From NCBI GenBank assembly GCA_030537135.1, contig JAUNOP010000007.1, positions 1 through 64,000 on the forward strand: a DNA stretch of 64,000 bases. Reading direction: 5' to 3'. The notes beneath the pieces were generated by a model that was not told where the DNA came from, ran no database searches, and worked only from the letters and a program-made list of their open reading frames with translations. The stretch is from Eubacteriales bacterium (GTDB taxonomy: Bacteria > Bacillota > Clostridia > Lachnospirales > Lachnospiraceae). Below are positions 12,208 through 19,007 of the stretch, piece by piece (positions within the stretch are counted from its first letter, which is position 1; every line of letters begins with the position of its first letter). Both the position numbers and the translations under genes were made by a program.

Positions 12208-12296
12208 TGAACAAAGAATGCACCTTTGGCAGATTGCTGTGCCAAGCCACGACTGTCGGATGGGCCAATCCGTATGCAATGAACAGGCTCAGTACA

Positions 12297-12683
12297 TTAA
12301 TGACCGCAGCTGTGATTGCCGCAGGAATGGCCCTCCTCGTGATGATGCCCGTGGTGATTGCACTGTACATTGGGATTGTAGGCAAGACTTCCGGAGAGAT
12401 AAGCATTTACAGCAGCGTCGGCGTCTCCGCTGGCTCCCCCATAGAGCTTGATGCCGGCCTGAGCAAGAGCCTGCTGTGCGCCGCCTCCGATGCCGCCACA
12501 GATTAACATGTCAACCTGGTGAGACAGGAGAAAGCCTGCCAGTGCTCCGTGACCGTTTCCGTTTGTATCCACAATCTCACTGCTTATGATGCTTCCGTCT
12601 GAAACCTCATAAATTTTAAATTGTTCTGTGTGTCCAAAGTGCTGGAAAATCTGTCCGTTTTCATAGGTGACTGCAATTTTCAT
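12297..12683 (-). CDS. NifX/NifB-like dinitrogenase cofactor family protein with His-rich tail
   Basis: A 128-residue protein of the NifX/NafY/NifB-C family (KIAVTYENGQIFQHFGHTEQFKIY; ICGGIGGGAQQALAQAGI). Members bind iron-sulfur or metal clusters. The C-terminus is a metal-binding tail packed with His and Cys (NHHGHHHEEGHSCGNHSCGH), unusual against the ~110-residue core. ATG 12683 with GGAGG upstream is chosen over a longer frame from 12791. Its start lies inside the end of the DUF134 gene (23 bp overlap), implying translational coupling. No nitrogenase gene is present, so the role is more likely metal or cluster handling than nitrogen fixation. Confidence 0.85.
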   Translation of the reverse strand: MKIAVTYENGQIFQHFGHTEQFKIYEVSDGSIISSEIVDTNGNGHGALAGFLLSHQVDMLICGGIGGGAQQALAQAGIKLYGGASGDADAAVNAYLSGSLAYNPNVQCNHHGHHHEEGHSCGNHSCGH

Positions 12684-13083
12684 GATTTGATTCCTCCATT
12701 TTTGTTGTACAGAAGCTGCCCATTGCCAACCCGGCGCCTTTGCAATGATGTCTGCAGGCCTTGCCGCATTTGCAGCTGTCTGTATTTCCATCGCATAGAA
12801 CGTAATCTCCGCCCTGGATAATCAGCTCTCTTTCATTTACAAGACATTCAGCCAGCTTGCTGCGGGCGCTGCTGTAAATAGATTGAGCCGTGGTGCGGGC
12901 TACCTTCATCTGTGCAGCGCATTCCTCCTGCGTCATTCCCATCAGGTCAATAAGACGAATGCTCTCAAACTCATCCAGAGTCATAGTAACAGGAGGACGA
13001 GCAGAGCAGGAAGCAGACTTAGGGCCAAACTGTCCGCAGGACGGCATGGCACAGATACGTCTTTGTTTACATGGTCTTGGCAT
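12661..13083 (-). CDS. DUF134 family predicted DNA-binding protein
   Basis: A 140-residue DUF134 protein: MPRPCKQRRICAMPSC at the start, then TMTLDEFESIRLIDLMGMTQEECAAQM, a sigma-70 region-4-like helix-turn-helix (KVARTTAQSIYSSARSKLAECLV), and a Cys/His-rich end (CDGNTDSCKCGKACRHHC). In Clostridia this family commonly accompanies NifX-like genes, as here, and is probably a metal- or redox-responsive regulator of that pair. Start ATG 13083 is fixed by AGGAGGTGTATT. Confidence 0.88.
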   Translation of the reverse strand: MPRPCKQRRICAMPSCGQFGPKSASCSARPPVTMTLDEFESIRLIDLMGMTQEECAAQMKVARTTAQSIYSSARSKLAECLVNERELIIQGGDYVLCDGNTDSCKCGKACRHHCKGAGLAMGSFCTTKMEESNHENCSHL

Positions 13084-13195
13084 AATACACCTCCTGTTTT
13101 CGGCATATGCCATTTATTGAGGATATTATAATCCTATTTTAGACATATGTCAATAATGAAAATCAAACAATATATTTCTATTAGGTGGTACGATT

Positions 13196-13240
13196 GTTCC
13201 TGTTCACACGGCTACTGTCCCGCGAGTGTTTTGATGTCAC
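13196..13240 (-). repeat. Copy of the GACAGTAGCCGTGTGAACAG repeat
   Basis: Read on the minus strand: ACACTCGCGGGACAG then TAGCCGTGTGAACAGGAAC. It matches the right part of the element at 17002-17146 with few changes and abuts the stop codon of the CNNM gene. Confidence 0.65.
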
Positions 13241-14526
13241 GCTTCTTTGTCCTTGTCTTCAGAAAAAAGGTCAGGAGGAAGATAAATATGCACCTGCTCT
13301 ATACGGTTTTTGTCGAGCTGTTCTGCAACCAGCCGAATACCGTTTTCCAGAACAACAGACTGTCCCTCTTCGGGAAGGCTGTCGAGCTGCTCGATAATAT
13401 AGCCCCCGATAGAATCATAATCCTCGGACACAAGAGAAATTCCAAGAGCCTCGTTTACATCATCCAGCTTGGCAGAGCCCTGCACCAGATATTCTTTTCC
13501 AGGAGAAAGCTCCTGAATGGATTCCTCCTCGTCTTCATCATATTCGTCACGGATTTCCCCCACAATTTCCTCAAGAAGGTCTTCAAGGGTCACGAGACCG
13601 GCTGTAGAGCCGTATTCATCCAAAACAATAGCAAGATTTACAGAGGCCTTGCGCATTTCCAGCATGAGGTCTGCTGTGGCCTTGTGCTGATACGTAAAAT
13701 AAGGCTCTCGCAGGATTTTACGGATCGAAAAATCCTGTCCCTTTGGAAGCAGCAGAAGGTCCTTTACATTGATGATTCCTATCACATTGTCTGTATTTTC
13801 TTCATATACCGGGAAGCGCGTGTGCAAAGTGTCGCGGAAAATTTCCATAAGCTCCTCATAAGTGGAATTCACATCAATAAAGGTCATGTCAATTCTTGGA
13901 ATCATGACGTCCCTTGCCTGTGAGTCGCCGAAATCCACCACATTGTAAATCATCTGCTTTTCTTCGTTCTCAATTACGCCTTCTTCCTGACTTACGTTCA
14001 CAAGGGTTCTAAGCTCATGCTCTGTCATAGTGCCGGTCTTTGCGTCAGGGTCGATTCTGAGAAGCCGAAGAAATCCTCTGGCAAGTTTGTTGATAATAAA
14101 AACGACCGGTGTGAATACAACCATGAGCGCATAGATAACCTTTGCATAGGCAAGAGCTATTTTCTCAGAATGAATGGTTGCCAGGGTCTTGGGAGAGATT
14201 TCGCCAAAAATCAGAATCAGCACAGTCAAAACACCAGTGGCAAGGCCTACATAAGCATTTCCGAACACAGCGATGGTCAGTGTGGTCATCAGAGATGCAG
14301 CAAAGTTGTTGACAATATTGTTGCCAATCAGAACAGTACTGAGCATTTTGCTGGAATTAGACACAATCTTATCCAGAATTTTTGCACGTTTGTTTCCCTG
14401 CTCTGCCAGCGACTGCACACGAATACGGTTTACCGTTGTCATAGATGTTTCCGCTGAAGAAAAGAAGGCGGAGAGCAGAAGAAGAATTACCAGAATTACA
14501 GCTTGTGTAACAACACTTGAGTCCAA
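13237..14526 (-). CDS. CNNM/CBS-domain HlyC/CorC family transporter
   Basis: A 429-residue membrane protein: a CNNM (DUF21) domain in the first ~190 residues with about four transmembrane segments (AVILVILLLLSAFFSSAETS contains the conserved S-S-A-E-T), a CBS pair (about 210-335, MIPRIDMTFIDVNSTYEEL, VIGIINVKDLL, DEYGSTAGLVTLEDLLEEI), and a C-terminal CorC_HlyC domain. These proteins act in Mg2+ (or Co2+) efflux or homeostasis. The ATG at 14661 would add 45 unlikely residues; TTG 14526 follows AGGAGTGAATTTTCA and gives the family N-terminus. Confidence 0.9.
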   Translation of the reverse strand: MDSSVVTQAVILVILLLLSAFFSSAETSMTTVNRIRVQSLAEQGNKRAKILDKIVSNSSKMLSTVLIGNNIVNNFAASLMTTLTIAVFGNAYVGLATGVLTVLILIFGEISPKTLATIHSEKIALAYAKVIYALMVVFTPVVFIINKLARGFLRLLRIDPDAKTGTMTEHELRTLVNVSQEEGVIENEEKQMIYNVVDFGDSQARDVMIPRIDMTFIDVNSTYEELMEIFRDTLHTRFPVYEENTDNVIGIINVKDLLLLPKGQDFSIRKILREPYFTYQHKATADLMLEMRKASVNLAIVLDEYGSTAGLVTLEDLLEEIVGEIRDEYDEDEEESIQELSPGKEYLVQGSAKLDDVNEALGISLVSEDYDSIGGYIIEQLDSLPEEGQSVVLENGIRLVAEQLDKNRIEQVHIYLPPDLFSEDKDKEA

Positions 14527-14645
14527 TGAAAATTCACTCCTTTTTATATTTTTTGGACAATTTGCATGTTGAATGGGTACTATGAGAGAAAATATACATG
14601 ATTTTCCTGAAAAATGCAAGCCGTGAAAAAAATTACATTTTAGGG

Positions 14646-14674
14646 TGTCGAAACAATCCATTTTATGATATAAT
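14646..14674 (+). promoter_or_regulatory. Putative promoter upstream of the repeat leader
   Basis: TATAAT at 14669-14674 with TGTCGA 17 bp upstream (14646-14651) would start transcription just inside the repeat array and run into the acidic surface-protein gene at 14911. Confidence 0.5.
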
Positions 14675-14675
14675 A

Positions 14676-14851
14676 TGGCTTATTGGAAGGAGAGGGTGCT
14701 CGCACACTCTCACCCAATAAGCCAACGACAAAATCGAAGATTTTGGAGTGTTATGGGAAGCGTTAGCTTACCATAACATTGGAAGGAGAGGGTGCTCGCA
14801 CACTCTCACCCAATAAGCCAACGACAAAATCAAAGATTTTGGAGTGTTATG
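14676..14851 (+). repeat. Two 74 bp direct repeats forming stacked hairpins
   Basis: Units at 14682-14755 and 14778-14851 differ at one base (CGA/CAA). Each holds GGGTG...CACCC; the first is also framed by TGGCTTATTGG (14676-14686) and CCAATAAGCCA (14714-14724), a perfect 11 bp inverted repeat. Between the units GTTATGG (14750-14756) pairs with CCATAAC (14771-14777). A run of eight T follows the second unit. It fills most of the 384 bp leader of the surface-protein gene. Confidence 0.85.
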
Positions 14852-14910
14852 ATTTTTTTTGATAGTCAGATGGGCTTTAGGCCTTTTATATATATTGAGG
14901 TGAAAGAATT

Positions 14911-16506
14911 ATGAAGAAAATGAGCAGATTATATCATAAGAAAATGACCAAGCTTCTTGCAGCAACAGCTGCTTTGTGCCTGGTATTTGCCGGAAATGGT
15001 ACAAGGGTGATTTTTGCGGATGCAGTTCCTGCACAGAGACCTTTTATTCCGGATTCAGTTACAATAGACAGCAGTGCGCCACTGGGGGAGATAGAACTTC
15101 CGGACAGCGAATGCGGAGTATTGCATTGGGCGGACAGCTCCTATATTCCAACAAGCTCTGGGGAGGCCTGCGAAGTGATTTTTGAACCCTATGATTCTGC
15201 TGATTATGAGGGATGGGAGAGCTTTGACGCAGAGACAGGGACACTCAGCGCGTATATAAATGTCATAATTTTGGATGATGACGCAGATACTAAGGAAAAC
15301 AGCGGCTCTGGGGAGGATTATACAGCCGAAGAAGAGGACGGCGAGGAACTGCCGTCCAGAGAAGACGCAGAAGGCGAAGAGACGACCGGAGAAGAGAGCA
15401 GCAAGCAGCCGTCTGAGGAAAATGCAGAAGGCGAAGAGACGACCAGAGAAGAGGACAGCGGACAACTGTCCGGAGAAAACACGGAAATCGAAGAGATAAC
15501 CGAACAAGAGGGCAATGAACTGCCGTCAGAAGAAGAGGATGGCGAGGAAATATTGTCAGGTGAACAAATACCGGAAAATGCAGAACCCTCAGAAGATGAA
15601 GGAACGGATGTTAATGAAGAGAACACAAACGGAGCGTCCGGGGACGGGCTGGCTTCGTCAGATGGAAGCTCTGACAACGGCGCCGATATCTCTGAAGTCG
15701 AGGATCAAGTGACAGAAGATATTTTTGAACAGGCGGAGATTGTGGACAACCGGCCAGCCACTCTTCCGGCTGTGGAGGAAATTTCTGAAGAAGAACAGCA
15801 GCAGCTGGCAGCGCAGAACCATACCTCCCAGGGGATTACTGTGACAGGAAGCTTTCTTCCGTGGTATGTGCAGTTCCAGGTATCAGGAGGAAGCTCGTAT
15901 GTGTTTGCGAACGAGGAAGACGCAACCATCTTTCAGGCCTATGAATTTGAGTTGTGGGACACAATCAGCCAGACGGAATATCAGATACCGGATGGAGAAT
16001 ATATCACTGTGACAGTTCCGGTAAAGGAGGGCTATAGCTATGTGATTGAGCATCTTCTGGACAATGGAGCTGTGGAGACAATTATTCCTTATGTAGAAGG
16101 AAGCACAATGATTTTCCAGACATACTCCTTCAGCCCGTTTGGGATCGCAGGAAGCAGACCCCTGGTTGGAACAGACCTTACAGAGGATGGCTACAGCGAT
16201 GCGAATACAGGAGAGGATGAGAATACGCAAGAGAGCGAGGAGCCAGGAACCCAGGCGACCCCGTCTGTGACGCAGACAGCAGGCGCCTCTTCCCAGAGTA
16301 CAGTGGCCACAGGAACAAGCGCGCCCTCGCAGGCAGAAGCTTCCCCATCTTCTGATACGCAGACGAACACAAACAACGCAAACAGTGTCCAGAAAACGGT
16401 AAAAACAGGGGACGACACCAATATTGTACCCTTTGTCATTATTCTGAGCGTGGCGGTGATTCTGATTATCGGCGCAGTGATAGTAATTTTGAAGAGAAAG
16501 AAATAG
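14911..16506 (+). CDS. Acidic repeat-rich membrane-anchored surface protein
   Basis: A 531-residue exported protein. Residues 1-37 are a signal peptide (basic start, hydrophobic LLAATAALCLVFAG, ending near FADA). Residues ~125-275 are extremely rich in Glu, Asp, Ser and Gly and contain degenerate 19-residue repeats (AEGEETT at ~152 and ~171; 57 bp DNA period). A globular part follows (~300-420), then a Thr/Ser/Gln-rich linker, VKTGDDTN, one transmembrane helix and KRKK. That end resembles Clostridia cell-surface proteins, but no LPXTG is present. Function unknown; perhaps an adhesin or a wall spacer. Start ATG 14911 follows GAGGTGAAAG. Confidence 0.8.
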   Translation: MKKMSRLYHKKMTKLLAATAALCLVFAGNGTRVIFADAVPAQRPFIPDSVTIDSSAPLGEIELPDSECGVLHWADSSYIPTSSGEACEVIFEPYDSADYEGWESFDAETGTLSAYINVIILDDDADTKENSGSGEDYTAEEEDGEELPSREDAEGEETTGEESSKQPSEENAEGEETTREEDSGQLSGENTEIEEITEQEGNELPSEEEDGEEILSGEQIPENAEPSEDEGTDVNEENTNGASGDGLASSDGSSDNGADISEVEDQVTEDIFEQAEIVDNRPATLPAVEEISEEEQQQLAAQNHTSQGITVTGSFLPWYVQFQVSGGSSYVFANEEDATIFQAYEFELWDTISQTEYQIPDGEYITVTVPVKEGYSYVIEHLLDNGAVETIIPYVEGSTMIFQTYSFSPFGIAGSRPLVGTDLTEDGYSDANTGEDENTQESEEPGTQATPSVTQTAGASSQSTVATGTSAPSQAEASPSSDTQTNTNNANSVQKTVKTGDDTNIVPFVIILSVAVILIIGAVIVILKRKK

Positions 16507-16600
16507 GCTTCTGCCTGTATTTGGAAAGTGTCTGCAAAAGCATACCAGGGGCATATTTTCATGCACAGCTCCATATATATGAATCAGGAGGGCTGTGCTT

Positions 16601-16951
16601 ATGAAAGGAAAGGCGATTCTGAAATCCTTGTTATGTTCGTATGTACTTACAGGACTGTTTCTTCTGGGACTGGCTTATCTTCTGTTTCAGTTTAACCTGG
16701 GAGAGGGTGTGGTGACGGCAGGAATTACGGCAGTGTATGTCGTTGCATGTCTGGCAGGAGGAATTACGGCAGGCAAGACCATGCGCAAACAGAAATATCT
16801 GTGGGGAGCTGTGGCAGGACTTTGTTATTTTATTCTTCTCGCGGCAGTTTCCTTTCTGGTGGAGAGAAGGTGGGACATGAGTCTTGGACATACAGTGACC
16901 ACTTTGCTTATGTGTCTTGGCGGAGGAACACTGGGAGGCATGCTGTCCTGA
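16601..16951 (+). CDS. TIGR04086 family membrane protein
   Basis: A 116-residue integral membrane protein with four hydrophobic segments and a conserved GGITAGKTMRKQKYLWGAVAG between the second and third, as in the TIGR04086 family of Clostridia and Bacilli, which has no known function. The ATG at 16601 is chosen because AGGAGG (16587-16592) is correctly spaced for it and too close for the GTG at 16595. It is 94 bp downstream of the surface-protein gene in the same direction and may be cotranscribed. Confidence 0.75.
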   Translation: MKGKAILKSLLCSYVLTGLFLLGLAYLLFQFNLGEGVVTAGITAVYVVACLAGGITAGKTMRKQKYLWGAVAGLCYFILLAAVSFLVERRWDMSLGHTVTTLLMCLGGGTLGGMLS

Positions 16952-17001
16952 CAGAAAATGCCTCGCAAAGCAGTCGTTCGTGAATAGTGACGCTGAAAAA
17001 A

Positions 17002-17146
17002 CGTTACTGTTCATTCCGCTCTCAGTAACGAGGCGAAATTCATTCCAGATTGCTTGCGGCAATGGAATTTTGGCTTGTATGCCTTGGGATTTTGGCATAT
17101 ACATGACAAAACACCTCGCGGGACAGTAGCCGTGTGAACAGTAACG
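17002..17146. mobile_element. 145 bp MITE-like element with 12 bp terminal inverted repeats
   Basis: CGTTACTGTTCA (17002-17013) and TGAACAGTAACG (17135-17146) are perfect inverted repeats, flanked on both sides by a run of A that could be a target duplication. The interior has no ORF of note. Related fragments of its right end lie near 13196, 41057, 43757 and 50761, and of the terminal sequence near 58083. Confidence 0.65.
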
Positions 17147-17183
17147 AAAAAACAAATACATGCATATTTCTTAAAAAAATGTT

Positions 17184-17212
17184 TTGAAATATCAATGCAC
17201 ATATGATATACT
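17184..17212 (+). promoter_or_regulatory. Promoter of the SCIFF gene
   Basis: TTGAAA (17184-17189), a 17 bp spacer, then TATACT (17207-17212), 37 bp before the scfA start codon: a good vegetative promoter. It lies just outside the 145 bp element. Confidence 0.8.
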
Positions 17213-17248
17213 ACGGGATAGACATATCTACATAAAGGAGGAAATTTT

Positions 17249-17389
17249 ATGAAACATATTAAGACATTAAATACAAAGAATCTTCAGAACACTGTTAAGA
17301 AGGGCGGCTGCGGTGAGTGCCAGACCTCTTGCCAGTCCGCATGTAAGACTTCCTGTACAGTAGGAAATCAGAGCTGCGAGCAGAAATAA
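17249..17389 (+). CDS. scfA: SCIFF peptide precursor (ranthipeptide)
   Basis: A 46-residue peptide (too short for many gene finders) beginning MKHIKTLNTKNLQNTVKKGG and carrying exactly six cysteines at positions 21, 24, 28, 32, 36 and 43: the 'six cysteines in forty-five' family found throughout Clostridia. The leader half is the nearly invariant recognition sequence; the Cys-rich core receives thioether bonds from cysteine sulfur to non-alpha carbons of neighbouring residues (often Thr), installed by the radical SAM enzyme encoded next. Reported roles of such peptides include cell-density signalling. AAAGGAGG precedes the ATG. Confidence 0.97.
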   Translation: MKHIKTLNTKNLQNTVKKGGCGECQTSCQSACKTSCTVGNQSCEQK

Positions 17390-17410
17390 CAGCGGCTGTT
17401 ATACAGAATA

Positions 17411-17438
17411 GAAGCAGCGGGGTCAAATCCGCTGCTTC
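17411..17438 (+). terminator. Hairpin between scfA and scfB
   Basis: GAAGCAGCGG (17411-17420) and CCGCTGCTTC (17429-17438) form a perfect 10 bp stem with an 8 nt loop, followed by a weak T-rich tract (CTTCTTG). It probably acts as a partial terminator or RNA stabiliser so that more precursor than maturase is made. Confidence 0.8.
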
Positions 17439-17466
17439 CTTCTTGTGTGGAAAGGATAGAGAAAAC

Positions 17467-18831
17467 ATGAGCTTGATTCATCGTTATAAAAATAACGGCT
17501 ATAATATTGTTTTGGATATTAACAGCGGCAGCGTTCATGTGGTAGATGAGGTTACATACGAGGTGCTTGGATGTATGGACGAGGGACTCTCAGACACAGA
17601 GACGTTCCAGCGCCTTGAAGGTGTTTTTCAGGAAGAGGATATCAGAACCTCTCTGGAGGAATGCAGAAATCTTGAGAAGGATGGAATGCTGTTTACAAAG
17701 GATATTTATGAGGATGCGATTGAGGCATTTTCCTCAGAGCGCCAGACTGTTGTCAAGGCTCTGTGCCTTCATATCGCGCATGATTGTAATCTGGCCTGTC
17801 GGTATTGCTTTGCAGAGGAGGGAGAATACCATGGAAGACGGGCGCTTATGAGCTTTGAAGTAGGAAAACAGGCGCTTGATTTTCTGATTCAAAATTCAGG
17901 CTCAAGAAGAAATCTGGAAGTGGATTTCTTTGGAGGAGAGCCTCTGATGAACTGGGATGTGGTAAAGCAGCTTGTAGCATATGGAAGAGAGCAGGAGAAG
18001 CTCCACAATAAAAACTTCCGTTTTACGCTCACTACAAATGGAGTTCTTCTCAATGATGAAATCATGGAATTCTGCAACAAAGAGATGGCAAATGTGGTGC
18101 TGAGTATAGACGGGCGCAAAGAGGTACATAATTTTATGAGACCCTTCCGCAAGGGAGCAGGAAGCTATGACCTGATTGTTCCGAAATTTCAGAAATTTGC
18201 AGATTCCAGGAACCAGGAAAGGTATTATGTGAGAGGAACCTTTACTCACCACAATCTGGATTTTTCAAAGGATGTGCTGCATCTGGCGGATTTGGGCTTT
18301 AAGCAGATTTCTGTTGAGCCTGTAGTGGCTGCTGACACAGAGGATTATGCTATCAGAGAGGAAGATCTTCCAAAGCTTATGGAGGAATACGATTTCCTTG
18401 CAAAAGAGATGATTGCCAGAGAAAAGCAGGGAAAAGGCTTTCAGTTTTTCCATTTCATGATTGATCTGACAGGAGGCCCGTGCGTGTATAAGCGCCTTTC
18501 CGGCTGCGGTTCAGGAACAGAGTATCTGGCTGTGACCCCATGGGGAGATTTGTATCCCTGCCACCAGTTTGTGGGCGAGGAGGAATATCTCATGGGAAAC
18601 GTATTTGACGGCGTTTTGCGTCAGGAAATTAAAAAGGAATTTTCAGGCTGCAATGTATACACAAAGGAAGAGTGCAAAAAATGCTTTGCCAGATTTTACT
18701 GCAGCGGAGGCTGTGCGGCAAATGCGTACCATTTTGAAAAAAATATTAATGGATGTTATGAAATCGGTTGCAAGCTGCAGAGGAAGCGTGTAGAGTGCGC
18801 CATCATGATAAAAGCAGCTCTGGCAGAGTAG
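17467..18831 (+). CDS. scfB: SCIFF radical SAM maturase
   Basis: A 454-residue enzyme that forms the thioether crosslinks in the SCIFF peptide. Residues 1-90 hold a RiPP-recognition-like domain (INSGSVHVVDEVTYEVL), HDCNLACRYCFAEEG near 104-118 gives the CxxxCxxC cluster motif, EVDFFGGEPLMNW follows, and the C-terminal SPASM region shows GCGSGTEYLAVTPWGDLYPCHQF and CKKCFARFYCSGGCAANAY with the auxiliary-cluster cysteines. The ATG at 17467 with AAAGGA upstream is preferred over 17443. Placement right after scfA is the conserved arrangement. Confidence 0.96.
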   Translation: MSLIHRYKNNGYNIVLDINSGSVHVVDEVTYEVLGCMDEGLSDTETFQRLEGVFQEEDIRTSLEECRNLEKDGMLFTKDIYEDAIEAFSSERQTVVKALCLHIAHDCNLACRYCFAEEGEYHGRRALMSFEVGKQALDFLIQNSGSRRNLEVDFFGGEPLMNWDVVKQLVAYGREQEKLHNKNFRFTLTTNGVLLNDEIMEFCNKEMANVVLSIDGRKEVHNFMRPFRKGAGSYDLIVPKFQKFADSRNQERYYVRGTFTHHNLDFSKDVLHLADLGFKQISVEPVVAADTEDYAIREEDLPKLMEEYDFLAKEMIAREKQGKGFQFFHFMIDLTGGPCVYKRLSGCGSGTEYLAVTPWGDLYPCHQFVGEEEYLMGNVFDGVLRQEIKKEFSGCNVYTKEECKKCFARFYCSGGCAANAYHFEKNINGCYEIGCKLQRKRVECAIMIKAALAE

Positions 18832-19007
18832 GGCTTAAAGGGCGGCTGTTTACAGGCACAGGAAAGAAGCCTTAAGTGCAGACCTTTGCAAGGCTCTCCT
18901 GCAAGCACAGACCGCAGGGAGGAATGGCAAGGGCTGTAAGAGAACAGCTGCTGCAGGCGCTTTTACATTCCAGAGTATAAAATGAAAAGGTTAGAAGGGA
19001 AAGAAAG

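Noticed and set aside
12297..12683. Nitrogen fixation gene
   Set aside because: NifX-like proteins are widespread without nitrogenase, and no nif structural gene is in the window.
13147..13923. 258-codon plus-strand frame opposite the CNNM/CBS gene
   Set aside because: Antisense to a well-conserved membrane protein with a good start; no recognisable domain.
14682..14851. Possible CRISPR array
   Set aside because: Only two 74 bp units with a 22 bp gap, internal hairpins and no cas genes; it is a duplicated leader element.
14911..16506. Sortase-anchored LPXTG protein
   Set aside because: The C-terminal anchor region has VKTGD but no LPXTG-like pentapeptide that I can defend; called membrane-anchored only.
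17411..17438. tRNA-like sequence with GGTCAAATCC
   Set aside because: The segment is just the loop and arm of a 10 bp stem; no cloverleaf can be formed around it.
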